Under the pieces are notes generated by a model, which saw only the letters and a list, made by a program, of their open reading frames with translations, was not told the origin of the DNA and ran no database searches. 6,750 nucleotides of DNA, taken from contig JALVAI010000357.1 in assembly GCA_027011235.1 (NCBI GenBank), positions 1 to 6,750 on the forward strand, read 5' to 3'. A program made the translations under genes and the position numbers. The DNA comes from Desulfobulbaceae bacterium. GTDB taxonomy: Bacteria; Desulfobacterota; Desulfobulbia; Desulfobulbales; Desulfobulbaceae. Positions 1-6,242 of this stretch are shown piece by piece; position 1 is the first letter of the stretch; each line of letters starts with the position of its first letter.

Positions 1-129
1 ATGATTAGCCCGGATCATACGTTTTTCTCCTGTTGCACCTGGAAGGGCTTGGTCGTTCATCAGCATGGGCAGAAGCCGATCGCGGAGTTGAGTAAGGAAT
101 TGGCTTTTCATGCTGCGGACAAACATCAT
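1..129 (-). pseudogene. Possible hsdS C-terminal remnant, running off the left edge
   Basis: An open minus-strand frame starts at tandem ATGs (127-129 and 124-126) or at a third ATG (109-111) and continues off the window. It contains LTQLRDRLLPMLMN, which resembles the conserved C-terminal helix of type I restriction specificity subunits (commonly LRDxLLPxLMxGx). In those proteins this motif lies close to the C terminus, after the second target-recognition domain. Here a stop codon (TGA) lies only a few codons upstream of the first ATG, so no recognition domain precedes the motif in frame. No ribosome binding site is visible before any of the ATGs. The residues after the motif do not look like HsdS. 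I read it as a broken 3' remnant. The family call rests on one short motif from memory, and chance similarity is possible. Confidence 0.4.
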
Positions 130-362
130 GTTGATATGCTTGGAGGTAACTATTCATATTATTTCAAAATGTTACCTGCTGGGTGGTTCAGGAGTAAGGT
201 GAAGATGCTGAATGTCAAAGGAAGTTTTCAGCAGAAAGGACGGTGTGTGCATGGCTCTGACCTCGTTTGTTATGAGGTCCATTTAGGCCGGTGGGAACTG
301 TGGTTGCGCCAAGTCTGCGCCACTGGTTCAGCGCATTGCCACCGCGAAGGGTGCTGCACGAA
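130..362. other. Intergenic stretch with no recognisable gene
   Basis: A plus-strand open frame spans 1-366, but its product is rich in Cys, His and Trp and unlike any family I know. It also runs antisense to the HsdS-like frame. On the minus strand there are only very short frames, such as 26 codons after an ATG near 250. A small hairpin (GACCTC 259-264 with GAGGTC 274-279) is the only structure I see. With the HsdS-like remnant to its left, this looks like decayed accessory DNA next to a tRNA gene. Confidence 0.4.
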
Positions 363-400
363 ATAACCCGTGTATAATCAATGGACTATACACGGGTTAT
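363..400 (-). terminator. 14-bp perfect hairpin downstream of the CAT tRNA
   Basis: Arms 363-376 (ATAACCCGTGTATA) and 387-400 are perfectly complementary, with a 10-nt loop. It lies 9 nt past the 3' end of the minus-strand tRNA, where a terminator is expected. The following T tract is weak (TTATTTCG in minus-strand reading), so termination may be inefficient, or the hairpin may act in 3' processing. Confidence 0.55.
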
Positions 401-409
401 GTAATGAAC

Positions 410-486
410 TGGTGGCGATGCAGGGAATTGAACCCCGGACACTACGGATATGAGCCGTATGCTCTAACCATCTGAGCTACATCGCC
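410..486 (-). tRNA. tRNA with anticodon CAT (elongator Met, or Ile2)
   Basis: A complete 77-nt cloverleaf with encoded CCA on the minus strand. The acceptor stem is GGCGATG/CATCGCC, the D stem GCTC/GAGC, the anticodon stem TACGG/CCGTA with loop CTCATAT (anticodon at 450-452), and the T arm CGGGG-TTCAATT-CCCTG. The T stem's closing position has a G/T pair. A CAT anticodon can be elongator tRNA-Met, initiator tRNA or lysidine-modified tRNA-Ile2. The normal first acceptor pair (G1-C72) argues against initiator. Elongator Met is most likely, but identity elements alone do not exclude Ile2. It has its own promoter at 538-566 and is not co-transcribed with groEL, which ends at a strong terminator upstream of it. 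Confidence 0.95.
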
Positions 487-537
487 ATATTTATTTTACC
501 CATCAATAGATGGAAAATGGTACGCTTGAACCGTGCC

Positions 538-566
538 AATATTCAAAATTTCTTCTCGTTTGTCAA
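538..566 (-). promoter_or_regulatory. Sigma-70 promoter for the CAT tRNA
   Basis: On the minus strand there is a perfect -35 TTGACA (561-566), a 17-bp spacer and a -10 AATATT (538-543, 4 of 6 consensus). The predicted start, near 531, is about 45 nt upstream of the mature tRNA 5' end. No other gene lies between. Confidence 0.65.
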
Positions 567-615
567 CAGGAAAGCGTAAATTTTACTCTGCAGCTCCTTC
601 TTTTCTTTCCTGCTG

Positions 616-660
616 ATATAAAAAAGGGTCCTTTTCCCGGGCAACCGGGAAAAGGACCCT
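616..660 (-). terminator. Strong intrinsic terminator of groES-groEL
   Basis: A perfect 16-bp stem pairs 625-640 with 645-660 around a 4-nt loop. On the minus strand it is followed by a T-rich tract (TTTTTATAT, 616-624). It starts 28 bp past the groEL stop. There is no T tract on the plus side, so it is directional and closes the leftward chaperonin operon. Confidence 0.92.
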
Positions 661-688
661 CAAGCAATGGTTTGTGGCCTGACCGGTT

Positions 689-2347
689 TTACATCATACC
701 GCCCATTCCACCCATGCCGCCCATACCGCCCATTCCACCCGGAGGCATTCCGCCACCGGCGGCGGACTCATCTTCCGGCTCTTCGGCGATCATACACTCG
801 GTGGTCAACAGCATACCGGATACGGATGCGGCATTCTGGAGAGCGGTCCGGCTTACCTTGGCAGGATCAATGACACCGGCCTCAATCAGGTCGCCGTACT
901 CTTCGGTTGCCGCATTGAAACCATTGGCGCCTTCAAGATCCTTCACCTTTTCAACGATGACGGAACCTTCACGACCCGCATTGCAGGCAATCTGGCGAAC
1001 GGGTTCTTCCAGGGCGCGACGGATAATGTCCTTGCCCAGGGCCTGCTCACCTGGCAGATCAAGGCCGTCAAGCGCCTTCAGGCAGCGGATGTAAGCCACG
1101 CCGCCACCGGGAACGATTCCCTCTTCAACGGCTGCGCGGGTTGCATTGAGTGCATCCTCAACCCGGGCCTTTTTCTCTTTCATTTCCACCTCGGTTGCCG
1201 CGCCGACATTGATAACGGCAACCCCGCCGATCAGCTTGGCCAGACGTTCCTGCAGTTTCTCGCGATCATAATCGGAGGTGGAATCATCAATCTGGGCCCG
1301 GATCTGTTTAACGCGGGCTGCCAGCTTGTCCTTGTCACCGGCGCCGTCAACAATGGTGGTGTTGTCCTTGTCGACAACGACTCGTTTGGCGGTTCCAAGG
1401 TCATTGACGGTTACATTCTCAAGCTTGATGCCCAGATCCTCGGTAATGACCTGGCCGCCGGTGAGGATAGCGATATCCTCCAGCATTGCCTTGCGGCGAT
1501 CACCAAAACCGGGCGCCTTGACAGCGGCAACATTTAAGGTACCGCGCAGCTTGTTGACAACCAGGGTTGCCAGGGCCTCGCCGTCAACATCTTCGGCGAT
1601 GATGAACAGCGGTTTGCCCATCTTGGCAACAGACTCGAGGATGGGCAGCAGGTCTTTCATGTTGGAGATCTTTTTCTCGTTAATGAGAATCAGCGGATCT
1701 TCCATGTTGACCTCCATGCGCTCGGCATCGGTCACAAAATAGGGGGAAAGATAGCCGCGGTCAAACTGCATACCCTCAACCACCTCCAGGGAAGTCTCCA
1801 TGGATTTGGCCTCTTCCACAGTGATAACGCCTTCCTTGCCGACCTTGTCCATGGCCTCGGCAATGATGTTACCAATAGTTTCATCGTTGTTTGCGGAAAT
1901 GGTTCCGACCTGGGCAATCTCTTTCTGCTCCTTGGTCGGGCTGGAGATATTGGCCAGCTCGGCGACTACAGCCTCAACCGAGGCATCGATACCACGCTTG
2001 ATTTCCATGGGGTTGGAGCCGGCTGCCACCAGCTTGGTCCCCTCGGTGTAGATGGCCTGGGCCAGTACGGTGGCGGTCGTGGTTCCGTCACCGGCTACGT
2101 CGGAAGTCTTGGAGGCCACCTCTTTAACCATCTGGGCGCCCATGTTTTCAAACTTGTCCTTGATCTCGATTTCCTTGGCAACGGTCACACCGTCTTTGGT
2201 GATCACGGGCGCGCCAAAAGATTTTTCAATCAGGACATTCCGACCCTTGGGACCAAGGGTCACCTTCACAGCATTTGCCAGGGTGTTTACACCGGTCAGC
2301 ATGGCCTCGCGGGCCTTGGCGCTGTATTTTAATTCTTTTGCAGACAT
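689..2347 (-). CDS. groEL: Chaperonin GroEL (60 kDa, Hsp60)
   Basis: This 552-residue protein is near the usual 545-550 for the family. GroEL forms a double-ring 14-mer in the cytoplasm and folds proteins in an ATP-driven cycle with GroES as lid. Diagnostic features visible are TLGPKGRNV (30-38), the ATP-binding GDGTTT with D87 (86-91), the catalytic aspartate D398 in RVEDALNATRAAVEEG, the PGGG loop (413-416), and a C-terminal tail of repeated Gly-Gly-Met ending in Met-Met. The ATG at 2345-2347 has a good ribosome site (AAGGAGAG, 2353-2360), which supports this start. It is the second gene of the groES-groEL operon, 36 bp after groES, and ends at a strong terminator. Nothing is missing or unusual in the sequence. 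The plus-strand open frames opposite it are shadows. Confidence 0.99.
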   Translation of the reverse strand: MSAKELKYSAKAREAMLTGVNTLANAVKVTLGPKGRNVLIEKSFGAPVITKDGVTVAKEIEIKDKFENMGAQMVKEVASKTSDVAGDGTTTATVLAQAIYTEGTKLVAAGSNPMEIKRGIDASVEAVVAELANISSPTKEQKEIAQVGTISANNDETIGNIIAEAMDKVGKEGVITVEEAKSMETSLEVVEGMQFDRGYLSPYFVTDAERMEVNMEDPLILINEKKISNMKDLLPILESVAKMGKPLFIIAEDVDGEALATLVVNKLRGTLNVAAVKAPGFGDRRKAMLEDIAILTGGQVITEDLGIKLENVTVNDLGTAKRVVVDKDNTTIVDGAGDKDKLAARVKQIRAQIDDSTSDYDREKLQERLAKLIGGVAVINVGAATEVEMKEKKARVEDALNATRAAVEEGIVPGGGVAYIRCLKALDGLDLPGEQALGKDIIRRALEEPVRQIACNAGREGSVIVEKVKDLEGANGFNAATEEYGDLIEAGVIDPAKVSRTALQNAASVSGMLLTTECMIAEEPEDESAAGGGMPPGGMGGMGGMGGMGGMM

Positions 2348-2383
2348 ATTTACTCTCCTTTCTCGCTCAGTTTGCCGTCAATA

Positions 2384-2671
2384 TTATTCAATCACACCGA
2401 GGATATCATCCTCACGCATAATCAGATAGTCTTCACCGTCCAGTTTGACGTCAGTGCCGCCATATTTGGAGAAAAGAACCCGGTCGCCTACCTTCAGATC
2501 TATGGCAACACGTTCACCCGCATCGTTCAGCTTGCCGGGTCCGATGGCTATGATCTCACCCTCGGCCGGTTTTTCCTTGGCAGAATCTGGAATGATGATT
2601 CCACCTGCGGTTTTTTCCTCTTCCTCCAATCTCTTGACCAGTATGCGGTCATTCAATGGACGAATCTTCAT
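2384..2671 (-). CDS. groES: Co-chaperonin GroES (10 kDa, Hsp10)
   Basis: This 95-residue protein has the normal GroES length. It forms a heptameric lid on the GroEL ring. It begins MKIRPLNDRILVKR, the family's usual opening. The mobile loop that docks on GroEL is at about 17-35 (EEKTAGGIIIPDSAKEKP region), followed by GEIIAIGPG and the C-terminal DYLIMREDDILGVIE strand. I choose the ATG at 2669-2671. An in-frame TTG two codons upstream (2675-2677) would lie only 1 nt from the GGGAGG ribosome site, whereas the ATG is 7 nt away. It is first in the operon with groEL. Control appears to come from the long upstream leader and a heat-shock-like promoter rather than from a CIRCE operator, which I do not find. 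Confidence 0.98.
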   Translation of the reverse strand: MKIRPLNDRILVKRLEEEEKTAGGIIIPDSAKEKPAEGEIIAIGPGKLNDAGERVAIDLKVGDRVLFSKYGGTDVKLDGEDYLIMREDDILGVIE

Positions 2672-2678
2672 GGACAAT

Positions 2679-2684
2679 CCTCCC
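2679..2684 (-). promoter_or_regulatory. Ribosome binding site that fixes the groES start
   Basis: GGGAGG on the minus strand lies 7 nt before the ATG at 2671 and 1 nt before the competing TTG at 2677. This favours the ATG and a 95-residue product. Confidence 0.85.
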
Positions 2685-2715
2685 TTTTCGTTTAATTAGG
2701 TTTTAATGGAAATGT

Positions 2716-2772
2716 TTGAGCCGGAAAGAAAGTTCGTGTCCGACTACCGGCTCAAGCCACTGCCGTCGGACA
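2716..2772 (-). promoter_or_regulatory. Candidate H-type pseudoknot in the groES-groEL leader
   Basis: Two perfect inverted repeats interleave. In transcript order they are TGTCCGAC (2772-2765), TTGAGCCGG (2755-2747), GTCGGACA (2744-2737) and CCGGCTCAA (2724-2716). The first pairs with the third (8 bp) and the second with the fourth (9 bp). This order allows an H-type pseudoknot with linkers of 9, 2 and 12 nt, or two mutually exclusive hairpins. It ends 31 nt before the groES ribosome site, inside the leader expected from the promoter candidate at 2806-2833. No known riboswitch or thermometer family is recognised. A DNA operator function is also possible. The repeats are certain; the RNA role is inferred. 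Confidence 0.5.
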
Positions 2773-2805
2773 AAAACGAAGTTTCATTCACCAAACTGCG
2801 CAAAA

Positions 2806-2833
2806 CAATAGGGATGGTTTTTGAAAAATCAAG
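2806..2833 (-). promoter_or_regulatory. Heat-shock-like (sigma-32) promoter candidate for groES-groEL
   Basis: On the minus strand CTTGAT (2828-2833), a 14-bp spacer and CCCTATTG (2806-2813) approximate the sigma-32 pattern CTTGAA with CCCCATnT. The start would be near 2799, giving a leader of about 128 nt. I see no convincing sigma-70 promoter closer to groES and no CIRCE repeat. Single mismatches in both boxes keep this tentative. Confidence 0.45.
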
Positions 2834-2835
2834 GG

Positions 2836-2866
2836 CCTGGGCGGAAAAAAAATTTTTCCGCCCAAG
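2836..2866 (-). terminator. Long hairpin after ilvE, possible terminator
   Basis: GGGCGGAAAAA (2839-2849) pairs perfectly with 2853-2863 across a 3-nt loop. On the minus-strand RNA the stem extends to 14 pairs with one G-U. It lies 44 bp past the ilvE stop and a few bases before the groES -35 candidate. The T run is inside the stem rather than after it, so this is not a textbook intrinsic terminator. It may instead stabilise the ilvE mRNA 3' end or partly insulate groES. Confidence 0.45.
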
Positions 2867-2909
2867 ATGTTGATAAAAGGAGGGATTTGAATGCTGCAAA
2901 AAGAAACTT

Positions 2910-3995
2910 TCAGGCAACCTGCACCATCCAGCCATGGGGATCGGGCCGGCGGCCGAACTGAATGGCCTGCAGTTCGTCAAAAAAATGCTGGGCCACAGGT
3001 CCGGTTTCCCCATTATTGACGATAATACGTTCTCCGTTGTAAAAAAGTTCACCAAGGGGCGAAATAACAGCGGCGGTGCCGGTGCTGAAAACCTCCTGCA
3101 GACTGCCGTCTTCAGCAGACTGGACAACCTCGTCAATACTGATCCTCCGCTCGTTGACCTTCATCCCCCGGTCACGGGCGAGCTGCAGGACTGAATCACG
3201 GGTCACCCCCGGAAGAATGGTGCCGGCAAGAGGCGGGGTAATGAGCTCGTCATCGATGACGAAAAAGGCATTGGAGGTGCCCACCTCTTCTATATATTTA
3301 TGTTCAAGGGCATCGAGCCAGAGTACCTGAGAATACCCGTTGCGCTGGGCCTCGGTGAGTGCTTTGACACTGGCGGCATAGTTGCCGGCGGTCTTGGCCT
3401 CACCGACGCCACCGGGAACGGCCCGGACATATTTGCTCTCCACGTAAATTTTGACGGGATTAAACCCTTCTGCATAGTAGGCGCCGACCGGACTTGCGAG
3501 GATAAAAAAGATGTATTCATCCGAAGGCCGCAATCCCAATGCCGGTTCCGAGGCAATCATGGTCGGCCGCAGATAGAGGGTGGCCCCGGGGGCAGTGGGC
3601 ACCCAGGAGCGCTCGAGATAGACAAGGGCCTTTAAGGCCTGCAGCATGCGGTCAACCGGAATCCGCGGCATACACATGCGGACGGCTGATTTGTTCATCC
3701 GTTCGAAATTGCTCCGGGGTCGGAACAGCAGTATTTCTCCATTGTCCCCATGATAGGCCTTCAGCCCTTCAAAAATCGCCTGGCCATAATGGAAAACCAT
3801 TGCCGCCGGATCCATGGAAAAGTCCTGATACGGCTGGATCCGGGCATCATGCCAGCCTTGGTCACGGTTCCAGTGCATGACAAACATGTGATCGGTAAAA
3901 ATGGAACCAAAACCAAGAGCGTTCTGGTCCGGCTTTTCTTTCAACTGTTCCGGTGTCGCTTTCTGCACCGCTATTTCAAGTTCCGTCCCTAACAT
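2910..3995 (-). CDS. ilvE: Branched-chain amino acid aminotransferase
   Basis: A PLP enzyme of fold type IV that interconverts Leu, Ile and Val with their 2-oxo acids, using glutamate/2-oxoglutarate. At 361 residues it fits the long BCAT type shared with eukaryotes rather than the roughly 310-residue E. coli IlvE. From the chosen start, visible motifs are FHYGQAIFEGLKAY (68-81), the PLP-binding Lys in GEAKTAGNYAAS (K201), EVGTSN (237-242) with the conserved Glu, LPGVTR (261-266), and EVFSTGTAAVISP (301-313). I start at the ATG of 3993-3995 because AGGTAGGA lies 5 nt upstream. An in-frame ATG 8 codons earlier (4019) has no ribosome site. It is a single-gene unit, divergent from the AI-2E gene, and no other branched-chain gene is in the window. 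Confidence 0.95.
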   Translation of the reverse strand: MLGTELEIAVQKATPEQLKEKPDQNALGFGSIFTDHMFVMHWNRDQGWHDARIQPYQDFSMDPAAMVFHYGQAIFEGLKAYHGDNGEILLFRPRSNFERMNKSAVRMCMPRIPVDRMLQALKALVYLERSWVPTAPGATLYLRPTMIASEPALGLRPSDEYIFFILASPVGAYYAEGFNPVKIYVESKYVRAVPGGVGEAKTAGNYAASVKALTEAQRNGYSQVLWLDALEHKYIEEVGTSNAFFVIDDELITPPLAGTILPGVTRDSVLQLARDRGMKVNERRISIDEVVQSAEDGSLQEVFSTGTAAVISPLGELFYNGERIIVNNGETGPVAQHFFDELQAIQFGRRPDPHGWMVQVA

Positions 3996-4000
3996 AATTG

Positions 4001-4008
4001 TCCTACCT
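4001..4008 (-). promoter_or_regulatory. Ribosome binding site that fixes the ilvE start
   Basis: AGGTAGGA on the minus strand is 5 nt before the ATG at 3995. The upstream ATG at 4019 lacks any purine-rich site, so the shorter 361-residue product is preferred. Confidence 0.65.
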
Positions 4009-4010
4009 GC

Positions 4011-4038
4011 TTGCTCCATTATATTTTCATGCTATATT
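4011..4038 (+). promoter_or_regulatory. Promoter for the AI-2E family gene
   Basis: TTGCTC (4011-4016), a 16-bp spacer and TATATT (4033-4038) on the plus strand, with a TGC just before the -10 that makes an extended -10. The start would be near 4045, giving about 50 nt of leader to the ATG at 4097. Confidence 0.5.
4018..4023 (-). promoter_or_regulatory. Consensus -10 box for ilvE
   Basis: A perfect TATAAT on the minus strand places a start near 4011, about 16 nt before the preferred ilvE ATG. No good -35 is found at 17 bp. The box sits inside the spacer of the divergent AI-2E promoter, so the two polymerases would compete. Confidence 0.4.
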
Positions 4039-4096
4039 CAACCTGACTATTCAGCAGCAAATGAATTTTTTCTCCAGGAAACCCGAAGAGAACACC

Positions 4097-5254
4097 ATGC
4101 CGACCTCCAAATCCGACAACCGGCCTGCCAAACATCTTCCCCGGCAACAGCGCTTTCCCGGCGAGGTGGACAGGATGCTCTACTCTCTGCAGGCAAAGTA
4201 TTTCCTCGCTCTCTTTCTTATTGTCCTGTTGCTGCTTGGCTGGCTGCTCTGGCCCTTTTGGCAGTTGCTGATTCTTGCCTTTCTGCTGGCCGGTATCTTC
4301 CGGCCCGTCTATCTGTTGCTCTGCAGATGGATCCCGCCATGGCTGGCCTCATCAATCACCTGCCTGCTGATTACCATAATTGTCTTTGTCCCCCTGACAT
4401 TCTGTATCGGCGCCCTTTCTTCGGAGGCGATGAACCTCTTCCACTGGAGCAGAGACAGCAACATCCTGTTCAAGCTCCAGCAATCCCTGCAGAATAATAC
4501 ATTGGCCGGACGGGCACAAGAGCTACTGGTAGGATTTGGAATAAATTTTGAGCCCGCAGATGTTACCCGCCTGATTTCCGATCTGAGTAAAAGCGCCGGT
4601 CTTTTCATCTATGGCAAGGCGTCCGGCTGGGCCGCCAATATCATGAGCTTTGTCCTTCAGTTCTGCATCCTGATCATGGTGATCTTTTTTCTTTTAATGG
4701 AAATCGACCGTCTGATCGAATTTTTAAGCAGACTTTCCCCCCTGCCTGAAGAGCAGGACAAACTGCTGATGGACAAATTTATGGAGATATCCGGGGTCAT
4801 CCTGGTTGGCAACGGCATAAGCGGTCTGTTCCAGGGTGTTATCGGCGGTATCTACTTTTCCGTGCTTGGCCTGAATTCCCCGGTGCTCTGGGGCAGTGTC
4901 ATGGCGGTGCTGGCCTTTCTTCCCATATTCGGCATTGGCGCTGTTCTTATTCCAACCTCGGCATTCCTCTTTATCAACGGCCACGGCGGCCAGGCGATAC
5001 TGACCCTGGTTTTTTACGGTCTGCTCTCATTTTCCATGGAATATCTGGTAAAACCTAAATTTGTCTCCAGCCAGGTCAAAATGCATACCCTTCTGGTTTT
5101 ATTGGCCATTCTGGGCGGCATGAGCCTGTTCGGAATTCTGGGCATCATTTACGGGCCGCTCGTTATCACCGCCTTTCTTACCCTGGCGGAGATCTATCTC
5201 AAGGAATACAAACCTTCCATCGACGGGACAACCGGCGAGGCGGGTCTGGAATAA
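4097..5254 (+). CDS. AI-2E family (UPF0118) membrane transporter
   Basis: An inner-membrane protein of the AI-2E exporter family, whose members include TqsA (autoinducer-2 export) and PerM-like proteins, some implicated in Na+/H+ exchange. The substrate cannot be told from sequence. From this start (385 residues), hydrophobic segments lie at about 35-55, 57-74, 82-107, 182-202, 232-258, 265-289, 299-317 and 330-364. A soluble region at about 108-180 follows the third segment, the family's typical layout. PKFVSSQVKMHTLLVLLAILGG-like sequence near 320-341 and FGILGIIYGP are characteristic. The start is uncertain. ATG 4097 has GAAGAG 6 nt upstream; ATG 4061 has a weak site; ATG 4175 has GAGG 8 nt upstream and would give 352-359 residues, closer to the family norm. 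It ends 16 bp from the stop of the convergent PilZ gene. Confidence 0.88.
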   Translation: MPTSKSDNRPAKHLPRQQRFPGEVDRMLYSLQAKYFLALFLIVLLLLGWLLWPFWQLLILAFLLAGIFRPVYLLLCRWIPPWLASSITCLLITIIVFVPLTFCIGALSSEAMNLFHWSRDSNILFKLQQSLQNNTLAGRAQELLVGFGINFEPADVTRLISDLSKSAGLFIYGKASGWAANIMSFVLQFCILIMVIFFLLMEIDRLIEFLSRLSPLPEEQDKLLMDKFMEISGVILVGNGISGLFQGVIGGIYFSVLGLNSPVLWGSVMAVLAFLPIFGIGAVLIPTSAFLFINGHGGQAILTLVFYGLLSFSMEYLVKPKFVSSQVKMHTLLVLLAILGGMSLFGILGIIYGPLVITAFLTLAEIYLKEYKPSIDGTTGEAGLE

Positions 5255-5270
5255 GGGTGGAAAATCAGGG

Positions 5271-6176
5271 CTACCAGTTGTTGAAATCAACCCCGAACTG
5301 ATCGCTGATTTCGGACAACTCCCGCAGGCGACGACGCTGTACTCCGGCGACCAGCAATTCAATATCTCGTGCCAGCGCCCTGGTTGCCAGATCAAACTGG
5401 ATACCACAGCAGTACTGAATGCCTTTTTTGTCCCGTAACCGACTCACATGGGCCACTCGGGCATTGACCTTCAGGCTGCGTCCCCTGGGCCAATAGAGTT
5501 CCATCCATATTTTCTCCTCTTCCCGCAGGTCGGAATACTTGCCGAACGGATCGACGAACATCATGCCCTCGACACTGATATCAATGGGACAGGTGGAAAA
5601 ATTTTCCCTTCTGCCCTGTCGCTCCACCTGGATTGTCAGCTCCATGTCTTTGGGAATCTTGGCTCGATAGGCCCTGGCACCCCTGACCTGGCGGGCAAAA
5701 AGCGGAAATGAACATTTAAGGACCGGCATGCCCCGCACCCGGATTTTCTCTTCAAAAAAACAACCAAATTCAAAGGCGCAACGACTTCCGAGCAGTCGCA
5801 GCAGAACGCGTCCCACCGAACAGATAAGAAAATTGCCGATGGAGGGCTCCACAGGCGTAATGATAAGATGGTCTCCTTTGGCAAGATACTCTGCTTTTGT
5901 GTATTCCGGTTCAACCAGCATGACCACGCCGTCTGATTCGATCTCTTCCAGTTCAGGCTTGTGATCAAGCAGTCGACAGAAAAAAACGCGTGTCAGGTCA
6001 TCAAACTGGACCTCGATAATGGCTTCATCATGGAGGCAACTTTGCAGCAGATTAATCAGTTTGTCCGGATCAACGATGAGATCCCCGCTATCGACAGCAG
6101 CGGTGAACACCTCCGGATTCTCGCTGACGCCGGGAAAAAAAAGATTGGCCTGTTGCATCAGAATCTCGTTGATCAT
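5271..6176 (-). CDS. PilZ-domain protein, YcgR-like architecture
   Basis: This 301-residue cytoplasmic protein shows no signal peptide or membrane segment. Residues about 30-155 form a beta-rich N-terminal region like the flagellar-brake (YcgR-N) type domain. A PilZ domain follows at about 162-280, with DxSxxG as DISVEG (D199, S201, G204) and the later YCCGIQF glycine. PilZ domains bind cyclic di-GMP and control motility, exopolysaccharide or secretion. The arginine motif is off-consensus. It reads VRGARAYRAKIP (R165, R168, R171), so arginines are 3 apart instead of the usual RxxxR spacing, and ligand binding is uncertain. No ribosome site precedes the ATG at 6176. An extended -10 lies 6 nt upstream, so the mRNA may be leaderless, or the second ATG (6158) may be used. 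No flagellar or polysaccharide gene is adjacent to indicate a target. Confidence 0.75.
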   Translation of the reverse strand: MINEILMQQANLFFPGVSENPEVFTAAVDSGDLIVDPDKLINLLQSCLHDEAIIEVQFDDLTRVFFCRLLDHKPELEEIESDGVVMLVEPEYTKAEYLAKGDHLIITPVEPSIGNFLICSVGRVLLRLLGSRCAFEFGCFFEEKIRVRGMPVLKCSFPLFARQVRGARAYRAKIPKDMELTIQVERQGRRENFSTCPIDISVEGMMFVDPFGKYSDLREEEKIWMELYWPRGRSLKVNARVAHVSRLRDKKGIQYCCGIQFDLATRALARDIELLVAGVQRRRLRELSEISDQFGVDFNNW

Positions 6177-6182
6177 CCAATG

Positions 6183-6191
6183 ATTATGCCA
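6183..6191 (-). promoter_or_regulatory. Extended -10 for the PilZ gene
   Basis: TGGCATAAT on the minus strand fits an extended -10 (TGn plus CATAAT, 5 of 6 consensus). Only 6 bp separate it from the ATG at 6176, so the predicted start nucleotide is the A of the start codon. No good -35 is visible. Confidence 0.4.
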
Positions 6192-6242
6192 TAATTTTTC
6201 GCAAAAGGGCAGAAAACATTGACAGGAAAGGGAGAAAGAAGA

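Noticed and set aside
1..366. Plus-strand open frame of 121 codons
   Set aside because: It begins at the window edge, has a composition unlike a real protein (many Cys, His and Trp), shows no family motif, and overlaps a more convincing minus-strand HsdS-like frame.
510..2429. Several plus-strand open frames of 68-194 codons opposite groEL
   Set aside because: They are antisense shadows of a strongly conserved gene with biased codons. Their products are Ser/Pro/Arg-rich, with no motifs or ribosome sites.
2678..2909. CIRCE operator upstream of groES
   Set aside because: I looked for TTAGCACTC-N9-GAGTGCTAA on both strands. The inverted repeats present have a different sequence and much longer spacing.
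2744..3136. Minus-strand open frame of 130 codons overlapping the end of ilvE
   Set aside because: Out-of-frame overlap with the conserved ilvE C terminus. It would also run through the groES promoter and leader and has no recognisable domain.
3998..4096. Upstream TTG (3998) or ATG (4061) start for the AI-2E gene
   Set aside because: The TTG lies upstream of the proposed promoter and inside the ilvE ribosome site region. The ATG at 4061 has a weaker ribosome site than 4097. The latter alternative remains possible.
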